From JAEDES01 sp045649455 (GTDB lineage: Bacteria; Bacillota_I; Bacilli_A; RF39; UBA660), in NCBI GenBank assembly GCA_045649455.1, contig JAZRPV010000051.1:1-64000 (forward strand): a stretch of DNA of 64,000 nt, given 5' to 3'. The notes under the pieces were generated by a model. It made no database searches and had not been told where the DNA came from. It saw nothing but the letters and a program-made list of their open reading frames with translations. Below, piece by piece: positions 25,594 through 34,629 of the stretch. Both the position numbers and the translations under genes were made by a program. Numbering within the stretch: the stretch's first letter is position 1; every line of letters starts with the position of its first letter.

Positions 25594-27786
25594 TTACTTT
25601 ATACCATTTATAAGAAAATCTTTTATAGTTGTTCTTCTTATATCTACTGATGTATTTGCAACTGCTATATCTAATGCAGATATGTCTCCAATAATATATA
25701 GTTTCTTTTTACTACGAGTTACACCTGTATATACTAATTTTCTATATAACATTTTATTATAATTTCTTACTATTGGCATAATTACTATATCAAATTCAGA
25801 TCCTTGAGCTTTATGAATTGAAATAGAATATGCTAGACGAAAATTACTAAAATTAGATGGTGTATATTTAACAACATTTCCATCAAAATTAATATGTATT
25901 TCTTTTTTAGGAGAAGTTATTATTTGTTCAATAATACCTATATCTCCATTATAAACATTTTCTTCTGGCATGTTTGTTAATTGAATAACTTTATCTTGTT
26001 CTCTAAAAGTAAATTCTCCAATAGTTAGTTCTTTTTTTGATTTATCTTTTTTATTAAAGATTGTTTGTAATTGTTTATTTATTTCGTCTATTCCAACATA
26101 TGTCTTATACATTGGAGCGAGTATTTGAAAATCTTTATATGAAACATCTTTATATGTTTCAGATATTTCTTTTATATGATTTATTACTTGATCTGGTGTA
26201 CATGATATAAATGTTAAATCTTCTTCTTTATTAAAGACATCTCGCATTACTTTACCATTTCTTATATCATATGCCAATGTAATAATATTTGAATCTTTTC
26301 CTTGACGATATAATTCTTTTAATTTTACTGTTGTTAGTTTTTCTGATGCAATTAAGTCATGTAATAATTGACCTGGTCCAACTGAAGGTAATTGATGATC
26401 ATCACCTACTAAGATTATTTTACAGTTTGCTGATAATCCTTTTAGAAGAGATGCCATAAGATAAGTATCTATCATACTTGCTTCATCTATTATTACTAAT
26501 TCAACTCTACTTTTATTATATTCATTTACTTGGAATTTATTTGTTTCTTTTTGCCATTTTAAGAATCTGTGAATTGTTGATGCTCTTAGGAGTGTTGTTT
26601 CACTCATTCTTTTAGCTGCTCTTCCAGTTGGGGCAAGAAGGGCTATTTTATCTTGAAGTTTTTCATAAGATAATTTATTACATTGACGATATAGTTCAGT
26701 AATACCTTTCATAATAGTTGTTTTACCAGTACCTGGTCCACCTGTTATGATTAGAAAATCTCTTAGATAACTTTCTTTTATAGCTTGGAATTGTTCTTCG
26801 TTATATCTTATTTCAAAGAACTCTTCTAATTGTTTTATTTTATCATCTAAATCTTTTTCTTTTTGAGGCGGATTATTTTCTAATAATCTAAATCTTTTTA
26901 CAATTAGAGTTTCGGCATCATACATATCTTTTAGATATATTTTTTCTTCTTTTACAACGATATCTGAGTCTTTAATTAAATCTTTAATTGCATCAATATA
27001 TTCATCTTGTGTGATTTGTACATTTACTACTCGTGGTAAAAGAGAGATTAATTCTTCATCATAATAGTAACTATGACCATAAGTATTACTTACTTCATCC
27101 ATTATATATAATAATGCTGCTTTAATTCTTATAATGTCATTTGGTTTAATTCCCATACGAATGGCGATTTGATCAATCTTTTTATATGTAATATCATTAA
27201 TATCTTTAATTATTCTATAGATATTTTCTTCTATTATTTGTTTAGTTTTATTCTTATAAAAATTATATATAATCATAGAATCTCTTGTTGAGAAACCTAG
27301 ATTTCCTAAATATAAAATCATTTCGTATGACGATTCATATTCTTTTAATTGAGTATGAAGTGTCTCTATATTTTTCTTTGTAATTCCTGGTATTAAAATT
27401 AAATTATCTGGGTTTTCTAAGATTATTTTTAATGTATCTTTACCTAGAGTATCTACTATTTGTTTTGCTTTCTTTTCACCTATTCCTTTGAAAAGACCGC
27501 TTGTTAAAAATTCAATTATTGAGTTTTTTTCTTCTGGTTTACAACGTTCGTATGCTTCTACTTGAAATTGTTCTCCATATTTGTCATGTTCGACTAATTT
27601 TCCATAAAAAAGATAGGTGTCCATATCATTTAATTCATGGAAATATCCTGTAAATGTAATGACCCTATCTAAATAATCTGCTAATTTTTCATCATTTGTG
27701 TCACTTACTTTAAATAATCCAATTGTATAGCCTTGAGCACTTTGATAAATACTTCGGCGAAAGTTTCCTTTAATATATGTTCCCAT
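25594..27786 (-). CDS. recD2: RecD2-type DNA helicase
   Basis: About 730 residues. The N-terminal ~330 residues contain helix-hairpin-helix-like repeats (GLFKGIGEKKAKQIVDTLG; LILIPGITKKNIETL) typical of RecD2 but not RecD. The helicase core has Walker A GGPGTGKTT, DEASMID, and the closing motif SIHKAQGSEFDIV. RecD2 works without RecBC in Bacillota, in replication fork and repair processing. The ATG at 27786 has an ideal GGAGGAAG site upstream; an earlier in-frame start would overlap mtaB by 16 nt and lacks a site. Confidence 0.9.
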   Translation of the reverse strand: MGTYIKGNFRRSIYQSAQGYTIGLFKVSDTNDEKLADYLDRVITFTGYFHELNDMDTYLFYGKLVEHDKYGEQFQVEAYERCKPEEKNSIIEFLTSGLFKGIGEKKAKQIVDTLGKDTLKIILENPDNLILIPGITKKNIETLHTQLKEYESSYEMILYLGNLGFSTRDSMIIYNFYKNKTKQIIEENIYRIIKDINDITYKKIDQIAIRMGIKPNDIIRIKAALLYIMDEVSNTYGHSYYYDEELISLLPRVVNVQITQDEYIDAIKDLIKDSDIVVKEEKIYLKDMYDAETLIVKRFRLLENNPPQKEKDLDDKIKQLEEFFEIRYNEEQFQAIKESYLRDFLIITGGPGTGKTTIMKGITELYRQCNKLSYEKLQDKIALLAPTGRAAKRMSETTLLRASTIHRFLKWQKETNKFQVNEYNKSRVELVIIDEASMIDTYLMASLLKGLSANCKIILVGDDHQLPSVGPGQLLHDLIASEKLTTVKLKELYRQGKDSNIITLAYDIRNGKVMRDVFNKEEDLTFISCTPDQVINHIKEISETYKDVSYKDFQILAPMYKTYVGIDEINKQLQTIFNKKDKSKKELTIGEFTFREQDKVIQLTNMPEENVYNGDIGIIEQIITSPKKEIHINFDGNVVKYTPSNFSNFRLAYSISIHKAQGSEFDIVIMPIVRNYNKMLYRKLVYTGVTRSKKKLYIIGDISALDIAVANTSVDIRRTTIKDFLINGIK

Positions 27787-27818
27787 CTTCTTCCTCCTAG
27801 TATTTATTCTATCAAAAA

Positions 27819-29090
27819 TTATTCGGCTAAACAATAAGGATAGTCTATTTTTGTGACTTTTACTTGAACAAATGTATTATGTTCTAATTCCCTATTTATT
27901 TTTACATAAAGATAGTTTCCAGTATGTCCATAACTATAACCATCTTTTGTTTCTTCTATTAATACTTCTACTTCTTTTCCTATATATTTATTAAAATAAT
28001 TTTTCTCTAATTCTTTAGATACTTCTAGTAATCTTCTTGCTCTATCTTTCTTTATAGATTGATCTAGGTGATTAGGTAAGTTTTCTGCAACTGTACCTTT
28101 TCTAATACTATATGGGAAAACATGCATCTTAGTTAATTCTAATTCTTTACAAGTATTAATTGTCTTTTGAAATAATTCTTCTGTTTCTCCAGGGAATCCT
28201 ACAATTACATCTGTAGTGATTGATATTTCTGGACGAATAGATCTTATTTCTTTTACTTTGTTATAGAAGTAATTTAAATCATATTTTCTATTCATTAATT
28301 TTAATATTTCATCACTTCCTGCTTGAAGTGGTATATGCATATGATCTACTATTACTTTATTATCTTTAATTACTTCTAATACTTCATCAGTTAATTCAGT
28401 TATTTCAATTGATGAAATTCTTAATCTTTTTAGTTTTTCTATTTTTACTAATTCTTTTAGTAGTTTTGCAAAGTTAGTATTTAAATCTACTCCATAGTTT
28501 CCTGTATGAATACCAGTTAATACTACTTCTTGATAACCATTATTAGTTAAATCAGTTATTTCTGATACTACTTTATCTAATGCTTTTGAACGACATTTTC
28601 CACGTACAAATGGAATAATACAATAACTACAGAAGTTTTCACATCCATCTTGTACTTTTACGAATGCTCTTGTACGACCTGGAAAATCTGTTATATACAT
28701 ATCTTCAAAAGTAGTTTTTTCTTCTGTATAAAGTCTATTTAGTGTTTCTTTCTTTTCAAAATATTCATCTAATAATTCAACAATCTTTGATTTATCTTTA
28801 TTACCAATAGTTATATCTAATCCTTCTATTTGATAATCTTTATTAGCTTCTATAAAACACCCCATTGCAACTACACAGGCATCTGGATTTTTCTTTATAG
28901 CATTATTAATCATCTTTTTAGATTTTGAATCAGATGTATTAGTTACTGTACAGGTATTTATTATATATACATCACAAATATCATTAAATGATTTAATTTC
29001 ATAGTTGTTTTCTTTTAATTTATTTATTACGTATTCACTTTCATAGGTATTTACTTTACAACCTAGAGTTAATATACCTGCACTTCTCAT
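27819..29090 (-). CDS. mtaB: tRNA (t6A37)-methylthiotransferase MtaB
   Basis: 423 residues. The MTTase domain has LGCKVNTYES, INTCTVTN and MGCF, with the three cysteines for the second cluster. The radical-SAM core has CENFCSYCIIPFVRGKCRS. The C-terminal ~60 residues form a TRAM domain (EVEVLIEETKDGYSYGHTGNY). The opening GCKVN and the DGCENFCSYC stretch identify the MtaB branch, which makes ms2t6A37 in tRNA-Lys. It starts directly after the lipoprotein gene and is close to recD2. Confidence 0.93.
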   Translation of the reverse strand: MRSAGILTLGCKVNTYESEYVINKLKENNYEIKSFNDICDVYIINTCTVTNTSDSKSKKMINNAIKKNPDACVVAMGCFIEANKDYQIEGLDITIGNKDKSKIVELLDEYFEKKETLNRLYTEEKTTFEDMYITDFPGRTRAFVKVQDGCENFCSYCIIPFVRGKCRSKALDKVVSEITDLTNNGYQEVVLTGIHTGNYGVDLNTNFAKLLKELVKIEKLKRLRISSIEITELTDEVLEVIKDNKVIVDHMHIPLQAGSDEILKLMNRKYDLNYFYNKVKEIRSIRPEISITTDVIVGFPGETEELFQKTINTCKELELTKMHVFPYSIRKGTVAENLPNHLDQSIKKDRARRLLEVSKELEKNYFNKYIGKEVEVLIEETKDGYSYGHTGNYLYVKINRELEHNTFVQVKVTKIDYPYCLAE

Positions 29091-29092
29091 AA

Positions 29093-29713
29093 CTAATTCC
29101 TACTTTCTTTATAGTTTTTATACCAGTTTTCTGCTTTATTTTTAGTTTTTTCATAAAACTCTGTTGATACATCTTTTAGAGTTTCTTTACTCTCATTATA
29201 TGATTGTTCTAAATTATCATATTTTTCTTGACCATATTCATCAATATACTTATCTTTAATTTTATCTTTTAATTCAGTAATTTCCTTTTTAAGGTTAGCA
29301 TATACATCTTTTGAAGTTGATGCAATATCTTCTTTATAATTAGGAAAAACACTTTCTATCTTAGTATCTATTTTATCATAAATATCTAATACTTTTTCTT
29401 TAGCTGCATCTGTTAATTCATCAAATGTTACTCCATTAATTTCTCCATCATAAAAGATGAAGTCGGTTAATGTTATAAATGTATTTTCTAATACTTTTTG
29501 ATCTTGGGCAGTTACTTCTTCTTTTTCAGTTATAGTAGTAACTTCTTGTTCTACATTATTAATATAAGTTACGAATTCTTCATCTGAAGAGATTTCTTTT
29601 TCTTCAATTAGGTTATATTCATATTTATCAGTAACTTTTACTTCGCTAGTTGGTTTAGTACATCCTGTAATGATAATTGTACTGACTAATACCATTATAA
29701 ATAATCTTTTCAT
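29093..29713 (-). CDS. Predicted lipoprotein
   Basis: 206 residues. The signal is KRLFIMVLVSTIIITGC with lipobox IITGC (Cys18). The mature part is almost fully helical and Lys/Glu-rich, with heptad-like patterns (EYDKIDTKIESVFPNYKED; KTKNKAENWYKNYKESRN). It is thus an extracellular lipid-anchored helical protein of unknown function. It directly precedes mtaB, 2 nt apart, so it may share its transcript, but the functional link is unclear. Confidence 0.7.
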   Translation of the reverse strand: MKRLFIMVLVSTIIITGCTKPTSEVKVTDKYEYNLIEEKEISSDEEFVTYINNVEQEVTTITEKEEVTAQDQKVLENTFITLTDFIFYDGEINGVTFDELTDAAKEKVLDIYDKIDTKIESVFPNYKEDIASTSKDVYANLKKEITELKDKIKDKYIDEYGQEKYDNLEQSYNESKETLKDVSTEFYEKTKNKAENWYKNYKESRN

Positions 29714-29800
29714 TTATATTCCCCCTCAATGGTGAACATATTATATCATATTTTAGTGTTTTTTTCAAGTTTCATATATATTATACTCTTTATTTTCAAT

Positions 29801-29827
29801 AAAAAAGACTAACTTTTTAGTTAGTCT
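29801..29827 (-). terminator. Terminator overlapping the acidic-protein stop codon
   Basis: AGACTAACT (29806-29814) pairs with AGTTAGTCT (29819-29827), with a T-run on the minus strand. The stop (29821-29823) lies in the stem. Confidence 0.85.
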
Positions 29828-30936
29828 AAATGACTTTGTAATTCTTTAAGAGTCATTACGAATTCATTAGTTTTCTTAATTTCTTCATCTAATTTTTCAT
29901 AATTTGCAGTATTTTCAAGTTCTAATTCACTTTGAGGTCTAATACCATAAATTGGTGAAATTACTGGACTACTCTTAAATTTCTTTGTAGTTTGATAAGC
30001 ATTAGAGATTGTTTGAGGAACTTCTTCTACTGGTTCAACTTTAACTGTATTGAAATCATCTAATACTAATTTTTGTTGTTCAATGATTACGGGTTGAGTT
30101 TCAATAATTACTGGTTCTTCTACTACTGTTTCTTCTAATGATTCAATTTGTTCAACGATACTTTCTACTGTTGTTGGTTCATTGAAACTATATTCTTTCA
30201 TTTTAATTTCAAGATCTTGTAGTGAAATTGGTTCATTACCTTCATCTGCATATTGAGTTAACTCATTTTGTTCATACATATCTTTACTTTTTCTTACTAA
30301 TTCTTCTAATGATATAATTGCGTTTTCTTCTTGTTCTTCTTCATATGATGTTAAACTAACATTTTTAACTTCTTCTTCAATTACTGGTGTTTCTTCTTGT
30401 GTTTCTAATTCTTGTTGAGCTAAAGCTTCTGCTTTCATTAATTCTTCAGTTAATCTTCTAAGTTCAGCTTGAGCTTCTTCTTTATTTGGTTCAATATCTG
30501 TATAGCTTAATTCTTCTTGTTCTTCTTCAATTACTACAGGTTCTTCTACAACAGGTTCAATTATTTCTTCTCCGATAATTTCATCTTCAAATTCATCTTC
30601 TTCTACTTGTGCTTGTTGAATTTCCATATTTTCAACAATCATGTCTTCAATATCTTTTTCTTCTTCAACAAATTCAACTTCTTCAGAATACTCTTCAATA
30701 GGCGCTAAAACAGGTGTATTATACACTTCTTCACTTATATCGTATCCTTCTTCTTCAAGTTCTCTATTTACTTCTTCTACTAGTTTATTTAATTCTCTTG
30801 TGTTGTGTTTTCTTTTTCTCTTGTAGTAAGTTTTATCAATTAAATATATTATAAAGCATAAAAAACATGCTACTCCTGCTACCATGTAAACCACAATAAT
30901 TTCTTTTGATGTTAAAAAATTGATTAATTCGTTCAT
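29821..30936 (-). CDS. Membrane-anchored acidic protein
   Basis: About 371 residues. One transmembrane segment lies near residues 13-33 (EIIVVYMVAGVACFLCFIIYLID), followed by a basic YYKRKRKH stop-transfer. The rest is strongly acidic and Glu/Val/Pro-rich with repeated VEEPVVIEEEQEE-type stretches, low complexity and probably unstructured. Only the last ~70 residues look ordered, with a short coiled coil (YEKLDEEIKKTNEFVMTLKELQSHLD). The shape recalls bacterial cell-division scaffolds such as EzrA in its C-terminal anchor, but no known domain is recognised. The start was set at the ATG at 30936, with GAGGTG 6 nt upstream. Confidence 0.6.
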   Translation of the reverse strand: MNELINFLTSKEIIVVYMVAGVACFLCFIIYLIDKTYYKRKRKHNTRELNKLVEEVNRELEEEGYDISEEVYNTPVLAPIEEYSEEVEFVEEEKDIEDMIVENMEIQQAQVEEDEFEDEIIGEEIIEPVVEEPVVIEEEQEELSYTDIEPNKEEAQAELRRLTEELMKAEALAQQELETQEETPVIEEEVKNVSLTSYEEEQEENAIISLEELVRKSKDMYEQNELTQYADEGNEPISLQDLEIKMKEYSFNEPTTVESIVEQIESLEETVVEEPVIIETQPVIIEQQKLVLDDFNTVKVEPVEEVPQTISNAYQTTKKFKSSPVISPIYGIRPQSELELENTANYEKLDEEIKKTNEFVMTLKELQSHLD

Positions 30937-31000
30937 TATGTCCACCTCTATATTATTAGAATATCATAGCTTAATTTTTAATCAAAGATTTAATATCTTT

Positions 31001-31096
31001 TTAAGATGACATTTTAATAATTTTACATCCATTTTTACAAAAGAATACACTTGTTCGAGTATTCTTTTTAATCTTTTGTTTTGTTAGATTAATCAT
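31001..31096 (-). CDS. Possible 31-residue small protein (low support)
   Basis: An open frame of 31 codons, starting MINLTKQKIKK and containing FFCKNGCKII (C-x3-C) near the C-terminus. It ends with TAA. It has no convincing Shine-Dalgarno, and it contains a strong hairpin (31039-31068), so coding is uncertain. It may instead be part of a small RNA. Confidence 0.25.
   Translation of the reverse strand: MINLTKQKIKKNTRTSVFFCKNGCKIIKMSS
31039..31068. terminator. Orphan bidirectional hairpin between divergent genes
   Basis: AAAAGAATAC (31039-31048) pairs with GTATTCTTTT (31059-31068), with a 10-nt loop and T-runs in both directions. It has no annotated gene ending next to it, so it may end a small RNA or the small ORF at 31001-31096. 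Confidence 0.5.
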
Positions 31097-31114
31097 ATCA
31101 TACTTTTCAAATTT

Positions 31115-31145
31115 TTGTATATATTTCATCAAAATTTCATATAAT
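31115..31145 (+). promoter_or_regulatory. Promoter that touches the flippase start codon
   Basis: TTGTAT (31115-31120), 19-bp spacer, TATAAT (31140-31145). The ATG begins at 31151, so the predicted transcription start is at or within a base or two of the ATG. The mRNA would be leaderless. Confidence 0.5.
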
Positions 31146-31150
31146 TTTGT

Positions 31151-32431
31151 ATGAAAAATACTTTTATTAAATCTACTCTTGTATTACTTATTGGTGGTAT
31201 TGTTACAAAAATACTTGGTATGCTTATAAAAATATTAATGGGAAGATATGTTGGTGCTGAAGGACTTGGGCTTTATATGATGATTCTTCCTACTTTTTCT
31301 TTATTTATTTCTTTAGGTCAAGTTGGGATGCCTACTGCTTTAATAAAGCTTGTTTCTACTAAGAAATATAATAATAAAAGATTATTGTTCTCTACATTTA
31401 TTTTTACTTTTATTATTAATATTTTCCTTATATTTATTATTATATTCGGATCTAAGTTTATTGCAGTAAAACTATTAAAAAATATTAATACTTATTATGG
31501 TTTATTATCTATAGGATTAGTTATTCCTTTTACAACTATATCTAGTATTTGTAGGAGTTATTTCTTTGGTAAAGAGAAAGTATTTCCTCATATTATTTCT
31601 AATATTATAGAGGATGTTGTAAGACTTATTTTAATCTTTTTAGGGAGAAGTTTTTATAAAAAGAGTCTCTCTTTTATAGTAAGTTATCTTATATTAATTA
31701 ATGTTATTAGTGAGATTGTATCGATTCTTGTACTTTTATTTTTCTTACCTAAAAAAATTAGTCTTTCAAGAAAAGATTTTATATTTGATAAAAATTATTT
31801 TTATGATAGTTTATCTATTGGAATACCTAATACTTTTAGTAGATTAATCTCTTCTATTGGATATTTTTTAGAACCTATACTTTTAATAAATATGCTTAGT
31901 TTTAATGGTTATAGTAATACCTATATTACATATAATTATGGGGTACTATCAGGTTTTGTAATGCCTATAGTACTTCTACCTTCTTTCTTTACAAGTGCTT
32001 TATCTCAAGCCTTATTTCCTATTATTAGTAGAGATTATAGTAATAAGAATTATATTGGTATAAAGAAAAAGATGATTTTAGGAATAAGTTTATCTTTTGG
32101 GATTGGTTTTATTCTTTCTTTAATTATATTTATATTTGCAAGATATATATTATTCTTTTTATATGGTACTTATGAAGGAATTAATTTTATTAGATTTTTA
32201 CTTGTAGTTTGTCTTCTTCAATATATTCAGTCTCCATTAAATATTTGTTTAGATGCTACTAATAAAAGTAAATATGTATTATATGGATCAATCATTGGTG
32301 TTTTATGTAGAACTTTGGGTTTAATTATATTTTCATTCTTTAAAATTGGTATTTGGAGTTTAATATTATCTATTAGTTTAAATGTTATTATGACTACTAT
32401 ATATTTATCTAGAAAAGTTTATTTAAAATAA
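31151..32431 (+). CDS. MOP-superfamily polysaccharide flippase (SpoVB/MurJ-like)
   Basis: 426 residues with about 12 hydrophobic helices. The opening MKNTFIKSTLVLLIGGIVTKILGMLIKILMGRYVGAEGLGLYMMILPTF is the signature of SpoVB/RfbX-type flippases, which move lipid-linked sugars across the membrane. This start matches the usual family N-terminus, yet it has no Shine-Dalgarno; see the promoter at 31115-31145. It is the only flippase in the window; it may export undecaprenyl-linked cell-wall or capsule intermediates. UppP (41887-42705) recycles the same carrier. The end shares a bidirectional terminator with helD. Confidence 0.85.
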   Translation: MKNTFIKSTLVLLIGGIVTKILGMLIKILMGRYVGAEGLGLYMMILPTFSLFISLGQVGMPTALIKLVSTKKYNNKRLLFSTFIFTFIINIFLIFIIIFGSKFIAVKLLKNINTYYGLLSIGLVIPFTTISSICRSYFFGKEKVFPHIISNIIEDVVRLILIFLGRSFYKKSLSFIVSYLILINVISEIVSILVLLFFLPKKISLSRKDFIFDKNYFYDSLSIGIPNTFSRLISSIGYFLEPILLINMLSFNGYSNTYITYNYGVLSGFVMPIVLLPSFFTSALSQALFPIISRDYSNKNYIGIKKKMILGISLSFGIGFILSLIIFIFARYILFFLYGTYEGINFIRFLLVVCLLQYIQSPLNICLDATNKSKYVLYGSIIGVLCRTLGLIIFSFFKIGIWSLILSISLNVIMTTIYLSRKVYLK

Positions 32432-32454
32432 AAAAAGAGAGAAATCTCTTTTTT
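32431..32454. terminator. Bidirectional terminator between flippase and helD
   Basis: AAAAAAGAGA (32431-32440) pairs with TCTCTTTTTT (32445-32454) across a GAAA loop. It touches both stop codons. Confidence 0.88.
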
Positions 32455-34483
32455 AGTTGTAAATATATAATTCATGTTGACAACGAGTACATGCTACATA
32501 AAGAAGATTTCTTTCATTAGCTTTATACGAGTTATCACGGTCGTTATAAATGATGACACTATCAAATTCTAATCCTTTAGCAGTATAAGCCGGAATAATT
32601 ATTAAATCTTTCTTAAACTTCTTAGAGTTGGCATCTACTAATGATATATTTACATCATCTTTAATTAAGTTATATATCTTTTCTGCTTCTTTATTATCTT
32701 TAGTAATAATTGCAGTTGATTTATACTCTGATTGAAGTTTATTTATATCATTAATAATACTTGTTTTTAAGTCCTCTACTCCTTTTCTGATAATAACTGG
32801 TTTATTATTTTCTTTTCTAATGGCATTTACATGTTTTAGATTAAGAATTTTATTTGTATAATCAATTATTTCAGGAGATGAACGATATGTTTTTAATAAT
32901 TCTAAGTATTTAGATTCTCCTTTAAAGATATCTTTTAATTCTTCTAAAGATTCATAAGCGTAGTATGGATTAATATTTTGATTTATATCTCCAAGTATTG
33001 TGAAATCTGCTTTTTGGAATATTTTACTTATAATTATATATTGTAATTTATTATAATCTTGAGCTTCATCAATGACTACTTGTTTGATATTACCTTCATA
33101 AGCAAAACCTTGTAGATGACCTTTAATATATGTAAATAATAAGGCATCTTCATAGTTTATTACTTTTTGATTTATGAATGAATTAATTGATGCTTCTGGA
33201 AGATTATATTTTGAATAACTACTTTGCCAGAATCCTTTATATATTTCTTTGAAGTCTTTCTTTAAGTTTGAATTTTCTCTTAATAGTTTTGCGAATGTTT
33301 TGGCTTTTTTGTTACTTCCTTTATAGAAGTTTTGAGATAGTTTTTTAGACATCTCCTCTATTCTTTCAAATAAAGGTAGACGATCATATCGATAGTGTAA
33401 CCATTCATTCATTTCATCTTTTGAGACGAAATTTATTTCGTTTTCTGTAAAGTCTGAATTGATTTTTATTGATTTAATATAATCTTCAATATAATTATCT
33501 AAATCTTTAATAATTGCATCGCTTTGTTTATACTTAATTAATTCTGGGAATTCTTCTTTATAAGTATAGTATCTTGAAACAAAGTTTGTGAATGTTTCTA
33601 CATCTTTATATTCATTTAAGAAGAATGATAAGTAATCTGCAAATGTTGTTTGTAATGTGTTGTTTTCTCCTAGAGATGGTAAGACATCTGAGATGTATTC
33701 TGTAAAGATGTTGTTTGGTGAGAAGATTAAGATGTTATTACTACTTAGTCTTTCTAAGCGATATAGTAAGAATGCTATTCTGTGTAGTGCTACTGTTGTT
33801 TTACCAGAACCAGCAATTCCTTGAACGATTAAGTTATTATCTTCTAAGTTTCTAATAACTTTATTTTGTTCTTGTTGAATAGTATTAACAACATTCTTCA
33901 TCTTGTCACTTGATTCATTAGCGAGTACTTCTTGTAAGACTTCATCATCAATATTTAATGATGTATCAAATACTCCTACTAATTGATCATTTTCAATTTT
34001 ATATTGTCTTTTTCTTTTTAGTTCACCAGTATAGATACCACCTGGTGCCTTATACTCACATGGACCAGTTTCATAGTCATAGAATAAACTACAAATTGGA
34101 CTTCTCCAGTCGTATAAGATATTGTTTAAATTTTTGTCTTTTAAATATGTTAAGGATATGTAAATATTAAATACTTTTCCTTCATCGTCTTTGAAAACTA
34201 TAGATGCGAAATAAGGTTTGTGTTGTACTTGTCGTAATTTCTTGAAGTATCTTTGTTTTGCGAGAACTTTATCGGCTTCCATTGCAGTAGCAGCCATAAC
34301 TTGTTGTATTTCAGCGTTGTCAAAACTACTGGAGTTCTCCCACATCATTTTTTTGAATTCTATTAGGTCTTCTTCATCTTGGAAAACGTCAGCACCAAGT
34401 TCTTGAAGATTATCTCCTAATAATTTTTGTACTTTTTTTAGAATTTTCTTCTCTTTTTGAAATTCTACTTCACTAATTGCCAT
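32453..34483 (-). CDS. helD: HelD, RNA polymerase-recycling helicase-like protein
   Basis: 676 residues. The N-terminal coiled-coil arm (EVEFQKEKKILKKVQKLL, ending near residue 95) and the RNA polymerase-inserting region are typical of HelD. The UvrD-like core has Walker A GIAGSGKTTVALHR, the QVVIDEAQDYN motif, and GDINQNINP. The C-terminal half has TYRSSPEI and AYTAKGLEFDSVII. HelD removes RNA polymerase from DNA and, in other bacteria, can give rifampicin tolerance. It is transcribed alone from a promoter with a structured leader that it shares with the ABC exporter (38688-38861). Confidence 0.92.
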   Translation of the reverse strand: MAISEVEFQKEKKILKKVQKLLGDNLQELGADVFQDEEDLIEFKKMMWENSSSFDNAEIQQVMAATAMEADKVLAKQRYFKKLRQVQHKPYFASIVFKDDEGKVFNIYISLTYLKDKNLNNILYDWRSPICSLFYDYETGPCEYKAPGGIYTGELKRKRQYKIENDQLVGVFDTSLNIDDEVLQEVLANESSDKMKNVVNTIQQEQNKVIRNLEDNNLIVQGIAGSGKTTVALHRIAFLLYRLERLSSNNILIFSPNNIFTEYISDVLPSLGENNTLQTTFADYLSFFLNEYKDVETFTNFVSRYYTYKEEFPELIKYKQSDAIIKDLDNYIEDYIKSIKINSDFTENEINFVSKDEMNEWLHYRYDRLPLFERIEEMSKKLSQNFYKGSNKKAKTFAKLLRENSNLKKDFKEIYKGFWQSSYSKYNLPEASINSFINQKVINYEDALLFTYIKGHLQGFAYEGNIKQVVIDEAQDYNKLQYIIISKIFQKADFTILGDINQNINPYYAYESLEELKDIFKGESKYLELLKTYRSSPEIIDYTNKILNLKHVNAIRKENNKPVIIRKGVEDLKTSIINDINKLQSEYKSTAIITKDNKEAEKIYNLIKDDVNISLVDANSKKFKKDLIIIPAYTAKGLEFDSVIIYNDRDNSYKANERNLLYVACTRCQHELYIYN

Positions 34484-34620
34484 TTTTACCTCCTTAAAAT
34501 ATTGAGAAAACTAAGCAAAATGCGAAAAAACTACATTAATAGATGCAGTGGCTGTTAAAAAATATTTAATTTTTTCGAAAACGTCCACTCAAATATAACA
34601 TAGTTTTTTTCTTAATACAA
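34484..34620 (-). promoter_or_regulatory. Promoter and structured leader of helD
   Basis: Minus-strand promoter: TTGTAT (-35, 34615-34620), 17-bp spacer, TATATT (-10, 34592-34597). The leader of about 100 nt then holds hairpins. CGAAAAAA near its start can pair with TTTTTTCG about 55 nt later, and CTGCAT pairs with ATGTAG in between. The segment 34576-34598 (-10 through GACGTTTTCG) is nearly the same as 38817-38839 upstream of the ABC operon. Confidence 0.6.
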
Positions 34621-34629
34621 GTATTATTT

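Noticed and set aside
27787..27834. Longer recD2 start at 27834
   Set aside because: It overlaps mtaB and lacks a ribosome binding site, while the ATG at 27786 has a perfect one.
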